From Bradyrhizobium sp. CSA207 (GTDB taxonomy: Bacteria > Pseudomonadota > Alphaproteobacteria > Rhizobiales > Xanthobacteraceae), in the NCBI RefSeq assembly GCF_029051685.1, contig NZ_JAACFT010000008.1, forward strand, positions 124,001 through 188,000: 64,000 nt of DNA, given 5' to 3'. A program made the translations under genes and the position numbers. The notes under the pieces were generated by a model that was not told the DNA's origin, searched no databases, and was given only the letters and a program-made list of their open reading frames with translations. Of this stretch, positions 9,689 through 18,420 are shown in pieces. Position 1 is the stretch's first letter, and each line of letters begins with the position of its first letter.

Positions 9689-10010
9689 GCTCCGCGCGAG
9701 CCCGTTCTGGGCAATTTCCGCGAAGATAGATTGGTCTTGCTGCGACGCAACGCATCGGATCGGCGGCTCAATGTCACACGGCCTATCGGTCTGAGATCAG
9801 GCCGGTTTTCAGGGCTCACTGGATTGTGAGTTCGGGTTCCATCGCAGCGTGCTGCGACAGAAGATCGCAACGAATGGTGTCCGGTGTGAAGATCGGTTTA
9901 GTCGCGCGTCCACTTAGCTAAGTGCACTTTTGAACATTTCGCGGAACTGTTCGCGTCCCAGTCACTTACCTCGCCGCAGGACTGCAACGATGCAGCAGGG
10001 AGAACGTGAC
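9689..10010. other. Divergent promoter region between the efflux operon and a receiver gene
   Basis: About 320 bases without a gene. It must contain the promoters of the RND operon (minus) and of the single-domain response regulator (plus). Besides the 14-base palindrome at 9911-9924 there is an imperfect dyad around GAACTGTTC at about 9944-9952. Confidence 0.5.
9911..9924. promoter_or_regulatory. Perfect 14-base palindrome, candidate operator
   Basis: CACTTAGCTAAGTG is perfectly self-complementary and sits in the divergent region upstream of both the efflux operon and the receiver gene. Size and symmetry suit a dimeric repressor site, for example of TetR or MarR type. The regulator is not encoded next door, so the role is inferred. 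Confidence 0.35.
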
Positions 10011-10415
10011 GTGAGTGACGCTGTTGCAGTTCTGGTCGTCGAGGATGATCGGCTCATTCAGGCAATGATCGAAGACGCTCTTTCGGATGGCGGTTTTCAG
10101 TCGGCCGTCACCACCTCGGGCGAGGAAGCGATTGAGCTTCTTCAATCCAACGAGAGCCATTATCGCGCGATCATCACCGACATCAATCTGGTTGGGCGGC
10201 GTAACGGATGGGATGTAGCCCAGCGCTCCCGGGAAATCGACCCGTCGATGCCCATTATCTATATGACGGGTACACACGCAGAAGACTGGGCTTCCAGGGG
10301 CGTGCCGAACAGCGTTCTGTTGACCAAGCCTTTCGCGCCGGCGCAGCTCGTGACTGCCCTGTCCAATCTCCTCAACGCCCAGGCGCCGTCAGCGGAGCGC
10401 CCCGACCAAGGTTAG
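10011..10415 (+). CDS. Single-domain response regulator (CheY-like)
   Basis: A 134-residue stand-alone receiver. It opens with SDAVAVLVVEDDRLIQAMIEDAL, containing the acidic pair. The acceptor Asp lies in AIITDINLVGRRNGWDVA, the conserved Thr in IIYMTGT and the Lys in VLLTKPFAP. I choose the GTG at 10011 because a GGGAGA motif lies at the right spacing and the receiver fold starts there; an in-frame ATG at 9990 would add seven residues. There is no output domain, so it probably acts in a phosphorelay or on a partner protein. No kinase gene is adjacent. Confidence 0.85.
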   Translation: MSDAVAVLVVEDDRLIQAMIEDALSDGGFQSAVTTSGEEAIELLQSNESHYRAIITDINLVGRRNGWDVAQRSREIDPSMPIIYMTGTHAEDWASRGVPNSVLLTKPFAPAQLVTALSNLLNAQAPSAERPDQG

Positions 10416-10493
10416 CCGGGACACGCGTGAGCGCAGCGGGACCCCGCCCGTGCCATGAAGCTACTTGCGGAGCCTGCTGAATGGTCAGCGAAC

Positions 10494-10901
10494 CTATCGC
10501 TTGGCGGGCGGACCGCTCTTGTTGCCCGGCAATCCCTTGATGTTCGCCGGATCCTGCTGCTGCACCGATTGTTGATTCTGAGACGCCGCGCCGGTGGTGC
10601 CGGTATGGGCGGGCGGCCCGTTCTTGTTCCCGGGAGCGCCGGCAATTCCGGCCCCTGAGTTCTGCGCACTCGGCGCGGTTGCCGCGTTGCCGGAGTCGGC
10701 GCGAGAAGGACTACCCGGGATTTTGGCCGCTGACCCAGGCTTGTCCTGTTCGGAGACGTAACCAGATGCACCGGAGTTCTGAGTCTTGATGCCCTTGTCG
10801 GCTTCATTCTGGAGGTTTTGCGATGGCGGGGCCTGCTGCGCCATCGCCGGCGCCGCAAAGCCGGCCACCAGGGCGATTGCTGCGAATGCGAGATGCCGCA
10901 T
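10494..10901 (-). CDS. Secreted low-complexity protein of unknown function
   Basis: A 135-residue protein with a clear Sec signal peptide (MRHLAFAAIALVAGFAAPAMAQQ, cleavage expected after AMA). The mature part is rich in Ala, Gly, Asn, Gln, Pro and Ser. It holds two related Gly-Pro-Pro segments, GAPGNKNGPPAHTG and GLPGNKSGPPAKR, that look like an internal repeat. A strong GGAGGAAA ribosome site precedes the ATG. It should be a disordered periplasmic or exported protein. I do not recognise a named domain. Confidence 0.75.
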   Translation of the reverse strand: MRHLAFAAIALVAGFAAPAMAQQAPPSQNLQNEADKGIKTQNSGASGYVSEQDKPGSAAKIPGSPSRADSGNAATAPSAQNSGAGIAGAPGNKNGPPAHTGTTGAASQNQQSVQQQDPANIKGLPGNKSGPPAKR

Positions 10902-11024
10902 GATGTTTCCTCCACGGGGTGTTTGCCGATAACCACGGCGGAGCCTGACGTTTCCGATTGCGGCCGGAATTCTTTACGAGCCGGTTCGCTCGAAGAGCAT
11001 TTCTGGTTCGAAGGCGACCTCCGA

Positions 11025-11597
11025 TTAGGCGTCGGGCCGCCCCCACACCGTTTCTTCCGTCCAACCAAGATCGACAAACTCGAACGCCCTCAGCGGCGCT
11101 TCTTCAGCGGAAAAGAACTCATCAAGTTGCGGCGGCTTGATGCCGGCGCCCGATAGCATTGCATGGGCCTGCCCACGGTGGTGAATTTGGTGCTGAATGA
11201 GATGCATCAGCGGCCGATCGCATCGTTCAAGTTGGACACGAGCATCTCGATTGATCCGCACCTCACGGCTCAGCAAGGCGGGGGTCAGAGCGTCGCAGAC
11301 ACCGATGAAGCGCTTGTCCATCGACGCTTGGGCCTCCGACAGCTCTGCAATAGCGGAAAACGGGATCTGATTTTCCCAAGCCCTCGGTCCGAGCCAACCG
11401 CCCTCAAGTGCATCAACGTAAAAAAGATCGATGACATAGATGTGGTTCAACGTCCGCTGCAAGCTCGGGAAGAAGCCTGTCCGCTCGGCTTCAAATTCGG
11501 CTTGGCTCAGTTCGGCGCACGCGCCCAATAGGCGATGGTTCGCCCACGCATTGTTATAGGCGAACGCACGATAGGTCTGAACAAGACCAACGGACAT
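11025..11597 (-). CDS. DinB/YfiT-fold family protein
   Basis: A 190-residue protein of the DinB superfamily, a four-helix bundle that binds a divalent metal through three His. The family pattern is visible: helix 1 YNAWANHRLLGACAELSQAEFEAERTGFFPSLQRTLNHI, and the later motif MHLIQHQIHHRGQAHAMLSGAG with its HxxxHRGQ metal ligands. Members are thiol-dependent transferases or hydrolases or DNA-damage-inducible proteins of unknown reaction. The ATG follows a GGAAA-type ribosome site. It stands alone. Confidence 0.85.
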   Translation of the reverse strand: MSVGLVQTYRAFAYNNAWANHRLLGACAELSQAEFEAERTGFFPSLQRTLNHIYVIDLFYVDALEGGWLGPRAWENQIPFSAIAELSEAQASMDKRFIGVCDALTPALLSREVRINRDARVQLERCDRPLMHLIQHQIHHRGQAHAMLSGAGIKPPQLDEFFSAEEAPLRAFEFVDLGWTEETVWGRPDA

Positions 11598-11763
11598 TGT
11601 AATTTCCTTTCCTCACCGACTATCTGCCCTGACGGAAAGGATACCACGACCAGCGCGAGGTGCATCCGGCCGTACTCGGACCTCTGGTAAGGGCCGGCTC
11701 TCGCGCCGATATCAAAAGGCAGGGCGATCTTATTCCCGTCTTCGGCGCACATGAGCACGCGCC

Positions 11764-12792
11764 CTACCCCGCTGCCTTCATCCGGTAGTGGCTCACGCCC
11801 CATTCGCTGCCGTCGGCGTAGCCGAACAGCCCGGCGGTCGCGAGAAAGAACCAGCGCCAGCGCCGCATCCACAATGCAGTGTCCTCGCCATAGACATGGA
11901 GCAAGGACGCTTCGATGGCATCGCGATGCGTGTCGAAATTGACGAGCCAGTCGTTGGCGGTGCGCTGATAATGGGTGCCGCTCCAGCGCCATTCCTTCTC
12001 GACCGTGAAGATGTCGTCATATTGCCGGACCAGTTGATGGCTCGGCATCAGCCCGCGGGTGAAGAAGTGCTGCGCGATCCAGTCCTCGCGATTGGTCCGG
12101 TCGAACAGATAGGAGCCGGAGCGATGGGTGAAGATGTGCATGAAGAAGCGCCCTTCGGGCGCGAGCCATGAGCGCAGGCGCGTCATCAGCTTGCGCCAGT
12201 TCATCATGTGCTCGAACATCTCGACCGAGACGATGCGATCGAACTGGCCGTCGGGCGCGAACACGTTCATGTCGGCGGTGACCACGCGCAGATTCGGCAA
12301 GCCGCGCAGCCGTGCCTCCCTCTCGACATAAGCGCGCTGCGGCTGCGAGTTCGACACCGCCGTCACGTTTGCATGCGGATACTGCCGGGCCATCCACAGC
12401 GACAGCGAGCCCCAGCCGCAGCCGAGTTCGAGGATGCTCTGGCCGTCGGCGAGACCGGCATGTTCGGCGGTCTGGCGCAGCGCCTCCTCCTCGGCCTCCT
12501 GCAAGGTGGTGGCATCGGTCCTGTAGAAGCAGGCCGAATATTTGCGGTTGGGACCGAGCACGTGCGCGAAGAAGCTCGGAGGCACGTCGTCATGCTGGGT
12601 GTTGGCGGCATCCGCTTGCTCGGCGATCGGGCGCAGCATCATCCGCCCGGCGAAGGCGGCGTCATCGGCCGCATTGAGCAGAGCAAGGCGGGTCGCGGTG
12701 CGCGAGCACAGGCGCTGGATCGCGGCGCGGACCACGAGGTCCGGCAGCGGCACACGTTCGGCAGTCCCGATGATCGTGGACACAAAGCTCAT
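11764..12792 (-). CDS. SAM-dependent methyltransferase, cyclopropane-fatty-acid-synthase family
   Basis: A 342-residue methyltransferase. The SAM-binding Rossmann motif I is ILELGCGWGSLSLWMARQYPHANVTAVSNS, followed by FDRIVSVEMFEHMMNW, both typical of the Cfa/mycolic acid methyltransferase family, which methylenates double bonds of phospholipid acyl chains. Classical Cfa has about 380 residues, so the N-terminal lipid-binding part is shorter here and the acyl substrate is uncertain. The start at 12792 has a GGGAGC site and overlaps the stop of the upstream gene by ATGA, which implies translational coupling. The open frame extends upstream but without a ribosome site. Confidence 0.85.
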   Translation of the reverse strand: MSFVSTIIGTAERVPLPDLVVRAAIQRLCSRTATRLALLNAADDAAFAGRMMLRPIAEQADAANTQHDDVPPSFFAHVLGPNRKYSACFYRTDATTLQEAEEEALRQTAEHAGLADGQSILELGCGWGSLSLWMARQYPHANVTAVSNSQPQRAYVEREARLRGLPNLRVVTADMNVFAPDGQFDRIVSVEMFEHMMNWRKLMTRLRSWLAPEGRFFMHIFTHRSGSYLFDRTNREDWIAQHFFTRGLMPSHQLVRQYDDIFTVEKEWRWSGTHYQRTANDWLVNFDTHRDAIEASLLHVYGEDTALWMRRWRWFFLATAGLFGYADGSEWGVSHYRMKAAG

Positions 12793-13094
12793 GCGACCGC
12801 TCCCTTGGCCATGACGTCTTTGGGGACGAACGGAAAGACCGTGCTGATCGGGGATTGGGAGGCGCGGTAACCCGGCGGCCCCGCAAGCCCGCCGATCAGC
12901 CCGTGCCGCGCGTTGAACGCCTCGCTCGCGCGCGGCCACAGTGCCGCGCCCACGCCGCTGTGGCCGCCGGCAGGGGTTGGGATGGAATCATCCTGGTCCA
13001 AATGGCCGGTGCGCCGTTGCACCATCAGAGCGAGCGCTGCCAGGACCGCGAGCCGAAGCGGATTGACGGGCAGTGCCCCGAGATGCATCGCCAT
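12789..13094 (-). CDS. Short protein coupled to the cyclopropane-synthase-like gene, unknown function
   Basis: The 3' end overlaps the methyltransferase start by four bases (ATGA), the main reason to believe it is translated. From the ATG at 13094 it encodes about 101 residues: a hydrophobic helix (NPLRLAVLAALALMVQRR), then a region rich in Gly, Pro and Arg ending in SPISTVFPFVPKDVMAKGAVA. The frame stays open to 13253, but that extension overlaps the promoter region of the divergent MotA-like gene. I do not recognise a family. A remnant of a longer membrane protein is possible. Confidence 0.5.
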   Translation of the reverse strand: MAMHLGALPVNPLRLAVLAALALMVQRRTGHLDQDDSIPTPAGGHSGVGAALWPRASEAFNARHGLIGGLAGPPGYRASQSPISTVFPFVPKDVMAKGAVA

Positions 13095-13265
13095 GCAAAA
13101 ATTCCGACCCAAGCCAGTGGAATGCCGAAGTTTTGCAAAATACTTAGCTATCAAAGCGCGGTTTCGGCACTGGGTTCCCTGCCCCGCCGCGAAATCGGCG
13201 CATCCGGCGCTTTTTTTGGGCCGGCGCTGTGCCATAGTGCGCACTGCAAGCAAGCTTCGTAACGG

Positions 13266-14297
13266 ATGATACCGGACATGCCGCCAGGCACCTCGCCTCG
13301 CTCCTCCATCGATATCGAGTACACAAAACTGTCCTCACCCAGCGTCTTCCTGGTGCGGATGCTGGTCTTCCTGGTGCTGTGCGCGCTGGTGGGCGTGGTG
13401 CTCTACAAGCAGATCATCCAGGCCTTCTTCGCCAATCCTGGCCTCAACGCCCTGATCGGGGCGGTGCTGTTCATCGGCATCGTGCTGGCGTTTCGGCAGG
13501 TCATCCGGCTCTATCCCGAGGTCTCCTGGGTCAACAATTTCCGCATCGCCGATCCCGGCCTGGCGCCGGCCCGGCACCCGAAGCTGCTGGCGCCGATGGC
13601 GGCGATCCTCGGCGGCGAGCGTTCGGGGCGGATGACCATCACCCAGACGACCATGCGCCACCTGCTCGATTCGATCGCGACCCGCCTCGACGAGGCCCGC
13701 GACATCTCGCGCTACATGACCGGCCTCCTGGTTTTTCTCGGCCTGCTCGGCACCTTCTGGGGCCTGATCGAGACGGTCGGCTCGGTCGGCAAGGTGATCG
13801 ATGGGCTCAAGGTCGGGGGCGATTCCGGCGCGCTGTTCGACACGCTGAAGGAGGGGCTGGCCGCCCCGCTCGGCGGCATGGGCATCTCGTTCTCCAGCTC
13901 GCTGTTCGGCCTCGCCGGCTCGCTGATCCTCGGCTTCCTCGACCTGCAATCGAGCCAGGCCCAGAACCGCTTCTACACCGACCTCGAGGACTGGCTCGCC
14001 ACCACCGTGCGCGAATACGGCAGCGGCGAGCTGGCTGCCGCCTCCGGCGGTGGCGGCGTTGCCTCCGGCGAGATGCAGGCCGCGGTCGAGCGGCTGCGCT
14101 CCGTGCTCGAGGAAGGCAGCGCCAGCCGCGGCACCACCGCGGCGATGGCGAGCCTTGCCGAAGCCATCCAGGCGCTGGTCTCGCACATGCGGACCGAGCA
14201 GCAGATGATCCGCGAATGGGCCGACGGCCAGGGCGAGCAGAACCGCGAGATCCGGCGCCTCCTGGAACGCATCGCGCGCCAGCCGGAGAAGAGTTAG
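13266..14297 (+). CDS. MotA/TolQ/ExbB-type proton channel family protein
   Basis: A 343-residue inner-membrane protein with four predicted helices, near residues 25-45, 58-78, 155-180 and 202-228. Helices 3 and 4 carry the MotA/TolQ/ExbB signature: LLVFLGLLGTFWGLIETVGSVG and APLGGMGISFSSSLFGLAGSLILGF. A large cytoplasmic C-terminal part with predicted coiled coil follows. It is the stator-ring subunit partner of the OmpA/MotB-like protein encoded 39 bases downstream. Together they should form a proton-driven rotary complex anchored to peptidoglycan, analogous to MotAB, ExbBD or the ZorAB motor. No flagellar, tol/pal, tonB or defence genes are nearby, so its physiological output is unknown. 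Confidence 0.85.
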   Translation: MIPDMPPGTSPRSSIDIEYTKLSSPSVFLVRMLVFLVLCALVGVVLYKQIIQAFFANPGLNALIGAVLFIGIVLAFRQVIRLYPEVSWVNNFRIADPGLAPARHPKLLAPMAAILGGERSGRMTITQTTMRHLLDSIATRLDEARDISRYMTGLLVFLGLLGTFWGLIETVGSVGKVIDGLKVGGDSGALFDTLKEGLAAPLGGMGISFSSSLFGLAGSLILGFLDLQSSQAQNRFYTDLEDWLATTVREYGSGELAAASGGGGVASGEMQAAVERLRSVLEEGSASRGTTAAMASLAEAIQALVSHMRTEQQMIREWADGQGEQNREIRRLLERIARQPEKS

Positions 14298-14336
14298 CGA
14301 CACGGCGTGCCGCACACGAAAGAAGCGGAGAAATAA

Positions 14337-15365
14337 ATGGCTCTAGCCCGAGGCCGCCGCGGCGATACCTCCTTCAACTACTGGCCCGGATTCGTCGACG
14401 CGCTGTCGACGCTGGTGCTGTCGATCGTGTTCCTGCTGTCGGTGTTCCTGGTCGTGCAGTTCTTCCTGTCGCAGGAGGTCACCGGCAAGGACAAGGCGCT
14501 GGAGCTGCTCAACGCCAAAATCGCGCAGCTCAACGAGCTATTGTCGCTGGAGAAGCTCGGCAAGCTCAGCCTCGACGATCAGGTCTCGCAGCTCAAAGCC
14601 GGCCTCGCCTCGGCCGAGACCGAGCGCGACCGCATCAAGGGCCTCTATGAGGGCCTTGCCAGCGCCGGCAACGACGCGCAGGGCAAGACCACCGAGCTCG
14701 GCAAGGCGCTCGACTCGGAGAAGGCGGTCTCCGCACGGGCGCTGGCACAGATCGAGGTGCTGAACCAGCAGATCAGCGCGCTGCGGCGGCAATTGGCGGC
14801 GCTGGAAGAGGCGCTCGACGCTTCCGAGAAGCGCGACAAGGAATCGCAAAATCGAATTGCCGATCTCGGCTCGCGCCTGAATGTCGCACTGGCGCAGCGC
14901 GTGCAGGAATTGTCGCGCTACCGCTCCGAATTCTTCGGCCGCCTGCGCACCATTCTCGGCAACCGGCCCGACATCCGCATCGTCGGCGACCGCTTCGTGT
15001 TCCAGTCCGAGGTGTTCTTCGACACCGGACAGGCGACGCTCCTGCCCGAGGGACGCGCCGAGCTCGATACGCTGGCGACCGCGCTGATCGAGCTCGACAA
15101 GAAGATCCCGAACGAGATCCCCTGGGTGCTGCGAGTCGATGGCCACACTGACGTGCGGCCGGTCAACGGTCCGAACTTCAAGTCCAACTGGGACCTATCG
15201 GCCGCCCGTTCGATCTCGGTCGTGCAGTACCTGATCTCGCTCGGCGTGCCGGCCCAGCGCCTGGTCGCCGCCGGCTTCGGTGAATTCCAGCCGCTCGACA
15301 CCGGCAACACGGAGGAAGCCTACAAGCGCAACCGCCGCATCGAGCTGAAGCTGACGGAGCGGTAG
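14337..15365 (+). CDS. OmpA/MotB-like peptidoglycan-binding motor subunit
   Basis: A 342-residue protein with one N-terminal helix, YWPGFVDALSTLVLSIVFLLSVFLVVQFF, whose Asp sits at the same place as the proton-carrying Asp of MotB. A long periplasmic coiled coil follows (about residues 50-200, many KxxEL/QxxAL heptads). The C-terminal OmpA domain is about residues 215-342, with FFDTGQATLLPEGRAELDTLA, the VDGHTDVRPV motif and the NRRIELKL end. It forms a unit with the MotA-like protein upstream. A GGAGAAA site precedes the ATG. The very long coiled coil suggests that it spans a sizeable part of the periplasm to reach the wall. Confidence 0.88.
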   Translation: MALARGRRGDTSFNYWPGFVDALSTLVLSIVFLLSVFLVVQFFLSQEVTGKDKALELLNAKIAQLNELLSLEKLGKLSLDDQVSQLKAGLASAETERDRIKGLYEGLASAGNDAQGKTTELGKALDSEKAVSARALAQIEVLNQQISALRRQLAALEEALDASEKRDKESQNRIADLGSRLNVALAQRVQELSRYRSEFFGRLRTILGNRPDIRIVGDRFVFQSEVFFDTGQATLLPEGRAELDTLATALIELDKKIPNEIPWVLRVDGHTDVRPVNGPNFKSNWDLSAARSISVVQYLISLGVPAQRLVAAGFGEFQPLDTGNTEEAYKRNRRIELKLTER

Positions 15366-15390
15366 TGAGCGGCGCGCAATACTCACCCCA

Positions 15391-15482
15391 CCGTCATGGC
15401 CGGGCTTGTCCCGGCCATCCACGTCTTTGCTTCCGTAGCCGTGGCTTCTCGTGGATGCCCGGGACAAGCCCGGGCATGACGG
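15391..15482. repeat. Palindromic repeat (CATGGCCGGGCTTGTCCCGG family)
   Basis: Two nested hairpins: the left contains CCGGGCTTGTCCCGG and the right contains CCCGGGACAAGCCCGGG. The ends CCGTCATG and CATGACGG are inverted copies of each other. The right arm overlaps the open frame in front of the acetyltransferase, which argues for the later start of that gene. A degenerate relative lies at 51690-51755. Confidence 0.85.
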
Positions 15483-15492
15483 CCTTCGCACA

Positions 15493-15939
15493 ATGAGCGC
15501 TCTGCACCTCCGCCCCTACCGTCCCGAGGACGAAGCAGCCGCGATCGACCTCTGGCATCGCACCTGGCAGCAGGCCTATCCGCAGATCGACTTCGCGGCC
15601 CGGCTGGACTGGTGGCGCGAGCGCTGGCGCAAGGATCTGGTCCCCAAAGCCTCGATCGTCGTCACCGAGCAGGACGGTGCGCTGACCGGCTTCGTCACCA
15701 TCGACGGCGAAGGCTATCTCGACCAGCTCGTGGTCGATCCCGGGCACTGGGGCTCGGACGCAGCGCGGCTGCTGGTGGATGAGGCCAAGCGCCTGTCCCC
15801 GGCCGGCATCACGCTGCTCGTCAACAAGGACAATTCCCGCGCCATCCGCTTCTACGAGCGCAACGGCTTTGCACATGTCGGCGATGACGTGAACCCGACC
15901 TCGGGGCGGCCGGTGCTGAAGATGGAATGGAAGCAGTAA
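15493..15939 (+). CDS. GNAT family N-acetyltransferase
   Basis: A 148-residue acetyl-CoA-dependent transferase. It starts LHLRPYRPEDEAAAIDLWHRTW, the typical first strand and helix. The core strand LTGFVTIDGEGYLDQLVVDPGHWGSDAARLLVDEAKR contains the acetyl-CoA-binding loop, although the usual Q/RxxGxG/A is altered to PGHWGSDA. The end INKDNSRAIRFYERNGFAHVG-like segment (VNKDNSRAIRFYERNGF) is strongly family-specific. I start at 15493, since upstream codons are repeat DNA. The acceptor substrate is unknown. It follows the motor-like pair but has no visible functional link to it. Confidence 0.88.
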   Translation: MSALHLRPYRPEDEAAAIDLWHRTWQQAYPQIDFAARLDWWRERWRKDLVPKASIVVTEQDGALTGFVTIDGEGYLDQLVVDPGHWGSDAARLLVDEAKRLSPAGITLLVNKDNSRAIRFYERNGFAHVGDDVNPTSGRPVLKMEWKQ

Positions 15940-15980
15940 GGCGCCTTGTGTGGCGCGAAGCCCCTGCCACAAGCTCTGCT

Positions 15981-16100
15981 GTCATTCCCCGCGAAGGCGG
16001 GGAATCCAGTACGCCGCGGCTTATCGATTGATCACTACCGCCTCTGGAATACTGGATCACCCGCCCCAGTGCGCAAGTGCGCACAAGGCGGGTGATGACA
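15981..16100. repeat. Modular palindromic repeat, copy A
   Basis: Left hairpin CCCCGCGAAGGCGGGG, a core bounded by TCCAGTA and TACTGGA, and a different right hairpin CACCCGCC...GGCGGGTG. It begins GTCAT and ends ATGAC. Related copies are at 33018-33119, 37358-37460 and 51780-51885; in this copy and in the one at 51780 the core is in the opposite orientation to the other two. Confidence 0.88.
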
Positions 16101-16119
16101 CTGTCAATGCCGCAAGGCC

Positions 16120-17964
16120 TCACGCGCCCTCGAACTGGAGCCGCGCGAGCCTGGCATAAAGCCCGTTCTCCGCCACCAGCTCGGCATGGGTGCCCTGCTC
16201 GACGATCCGGCCCTGGTCCATCACCAGGATGCGGTCGCACGACAAGACGGTGGCGAGGCGGTGGGCGATCACCAGCGTGGTGCGGTGGCGCATCAGTTCT
16301 TCGAGCGCGGTCTGCACCAGCGTCTCGCTTTCGGCATCGAGCGCCGAGGTCGCTTCATCGAGCAGCAAGAGCGGCGCGTCACGCAGGATCGCGCGCGCGA
16401 TCGCGATGCGCTGGCGCTGCCCGCCTGACAGCGTCACGCCACGCTCGCCGAGCGGGGTCTCAAAGCCTTCCGGCATGCGGCGGATGAACTCGGCGGCGTG
16501 CGCAAGCTCGGCGGCGCGCTCGACCTCGGCGTCGGTCGCATCGGGCCGGCCGAAGCGGATGTTCTCGCGGGCGCTCGCGGCGAACACGGTCGATTCTTGC
16601 GGCACCAGCGCGATGCGGGCGCGGAAGTCGCGCGGATCGGCCGATCTGACCGGCACGCCGTCGAGCGAAATGGCGCCGTTGCTTGGATCGTAGAAGCGCA
16701 GCAGCAGATGAAACAGCGTGCTCTTGCCGGCGCCGGATGGACCGACGATCGCGACCTTCTCGCCGGGACGCACGCTGAACGAGACGGCGTCGAGCACATT
16801 GACGTCGGGCCGCGCCGGATAGGCGAAGCTGACGTGATCGAAGCCGACCTCGCCGCGCGCCGGCACCGGCAGCGCACGCGGTGTCGCGGGCGCGGCAATC
16901 TCCGGCTCGACATGCAAGATCTCGAACAGGCGCTCGGCGGCGCCCGAGGCGGCCGAGACCTCGCCCCAGACTTCGCTGAGCTGGCCGAGGCCAGCCGCGG
17001 CGAAAGCCGCATAGAGCACGAACTGTCCAAGCCGGCCCGGCGTGATGGTCCCGGTCAGCACGTCATGCGAACCGATCCAGAGGATCGCGACCACGCTTGC
17101 GAACACGATGAAGATGATGATGGCGGTGAGTACCGCACGCGCCTGGGTCGACGTGCGCGCGGCCTCGTAGGCCTGCTCGACCTCGCCGCCGAAGCGCTTC
17201 GCGGCCAACCCTTCGCTGGTGTAGGCCTGCACGGTGCGGATCGCACCGACCAGTTCGCCCGCATAGGCCGAAGCCTCGGCGAGCGTATCCTGCGCATTGC
17301 GCGACAGTCGCCGCACCCAGCGCCCGAAGGCGACCAGCGGCAACACGATCAGGGGAATGGCGAGCAGCACGAAGCCGGAGAGACGCGGGCTCGTGATCAC
17401 CATCATCGCCGCGGCGCCGAAGAACATCATCAGGTTGCGCAGCGCGATCGAGACCGAGGCGCCGACGGCGGATTTGATCTGGGTGGTGTCGGCGGTGAGC
17501 CGCGACACCAGCTCGCCGCTGCGCGCGGAGTCGAAGAAGGAAGGCGACAGCGACAAGAGATGGGCAAAGACGTCGCGCCTGAGGTCGGCGACGATGCGCT
17601 CGCCGATCGTCATAACGAGGTAGTAGCGCGCGGCACTGGCCAGCGCGAGCACGGCGACGACCGCGATCATCACCGAGAAGTAGCTGTTGATCAGCTCGAT
17701 GCCTTCCGGCGTCAGGCCGAAATCGATCATGCGCCGGACCGCGATCGGCACCAGCAGCGTCGTCAGCGCGGCGATCGTCAGCGCGACGAAGGCGAGCGCC
17801 GCGCGGCCGCGATAGCGCGCCACATAAGGCGCGAGCGCCAGCAGCGGCCGCAGCCGGGCACGGCTCTTCGCCGGCTGCTCGATCAGCTCGGCTCCGATTT
17901 CGACAGCGGGGACGTTTTGGCCCTCGTCGCGATACTGGTCGTCAAGCCGTTCCACTGCGCTCAT
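16120..17964 (-). CDS. ABC transporter, fused membrane and ATPase domains (exporter type)
   Basis: A half-transporter of about 614 residues that should work as a homodimer. Six membrane helices lie in residues about 45-330 (ABC_6TM fold, MsbA-like). The ATPase follows with Walker A ([16 protein letters not shown]), Q loop ([18 protein letters not shown]), signature [36 protein letters not shown] including Walker B, and the switch His in [19 protein letters not shown]. Substrate is not deducible; lipids and hydrophobic compounds are typical for this branch. The start at 17964 (SAVERLDDQ) is chosen over an in-frame start at 17997, though either is possible. It is monocistronic. Confidence 0.93.
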   Translation of the reverse strand: MSAVERLDDQYRDEGQNVPAVEIGAELIEQPAKSRARLRPLLALAPYVARYRGRAALAFVALTIAALTTLLVPIAVRRMIDFGLTPEGIELINSYFSVMIAVVAVLALASAARYYLVMTIGERIVADLRRDVFAHLLSLSPSFFDSARSGELVSRLTADTTQIKSAVGASVSIALRNLMMFFGAAAMMVITSPRLSGFVLLAIPLIVLPLVAFGRWVRRLSRNAQDTLAEASAYAGELVGAIRTVQAYTSEGLAAKRFGGEVEQAYEAARTSTQARAVLTAIIIFIVFASVVAILWIGSHDVLTGTITPGRLGQFVLYAAFAAAGLGQLSEVWGEVSAASGAAERLFEILHVEPEIAAPATPRALPVPARGEVGFDHVSFAYPARPDVNVLDAVSFSVRPGEKVAIVGPSGAGKSTLFHLLLRFYDPSNGAISLDGVPVRSADPRDFRARIALVPQESTVFAASARENIRFGRPDATDAEVERAAELAHAAEFIRRMPEGFETPLGERGVTLSGGQRQRIAIARAILRDAPLLLLDEATSALDAESETLVQTALEELMRHRTTLVIAHRLATVLSCDRILVMDQGRIVEQGTHAELVAENGLYARLARLQFEGA

Positions 17965-18074
17965 GAGATCGGACCCAAGGGGACAAGTCTGCTCCACATA
18001 GGCCGGTGCAGGGGGAGTGGCAAATCCGGGATGTCCCTTAGGGGACGGCCCGGCTCTCCTGTTCCGGCAATGGC

Positions 18075-18103
18075 TTGTTTTAAGGTCCCCCCTGGGGTAT
18101 AGA
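18075..18103 (+). promoter_or_regulatory. Likely sigma-70 promoter of rpmE
   Basis: TTGTTT at 18075-18080 and TATAGA at 18098-18103 are separated by 17 bases, about 60 bases before the rpmE start. Both elements are close to the housekeeping consensus for alphaproteobacteria. Predicted by eye only. Confidence 0.5.
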
Positions 18104-18165
18104 GCCGCCCAAATCCGTCATCGATCATCACTCAAGCGAGAGGCGCCGGGCGCCGGCGAATTGCC

Positions 18166-18393
18166 ATGAAAACCGAAATTCATCCTGATTATCATATGAT
18201 TAAGGTCGTGATGACCGACGGAACCGAGTACCAGACCCGCTCCACCTGGGGCAAGGCAGGCGACACGCTGAACCTCGATATCGACCCGAAGTCGCACCCG
18301 GCCTGGACCGGCGGCAACGCCCAGCTGATGGATCGCGGCGGCCGCGTCTCGCGCTTCCAGAAGAAGTTTTCGGGCTTCCTCAAAAAGGATTGA
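18166..18393 (+). CDS. rpmE: 50S ribosomal protein L31
   Basis: A 75-residue L31. The start [10 protein letters not shown] and the core [26 protein letters not shown] are diagnostic. It lacks the Cys zinc ligands of the C+ type, as is usual for this form in alphaproteobacteria, so it is the zinc-independent version. It binds the large ribosomal subunit near the central protuberance. It has its own likely promoter upstream and a strong intrinsic terminator 28 bases after the stop, so it is transcribed alone. Confidence 0.96.
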   Translation: MKTEIHPDYHMIKVVMTDGTEYQTRSTWGKAGDTLNLDIDPKSHPAWTGGNAQLMDRGGRVSRFQKKFSGFLKKD

Positions 18394-18420
18394 TCCGGCC
18401 ATTCCGGCCGCGAACGAAAG

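Noticed and set aside
10412..11077. Arg- and Ser-rich 221-codon frame
   Set aside because: It overlaps the secreted low-complexity gene in another frame, has no ribosome site and shows extreme Arg content.
13266..15365. Zorya-type anti-phage system
   Set aside because: The MotA-like and OmpA-like pair resembles ZorAB in design, but no ZorC, ZorD or ZorE helicase or nuclease gene is present on either side; the neighbours are a methyltransferase and an acetyltransferase.
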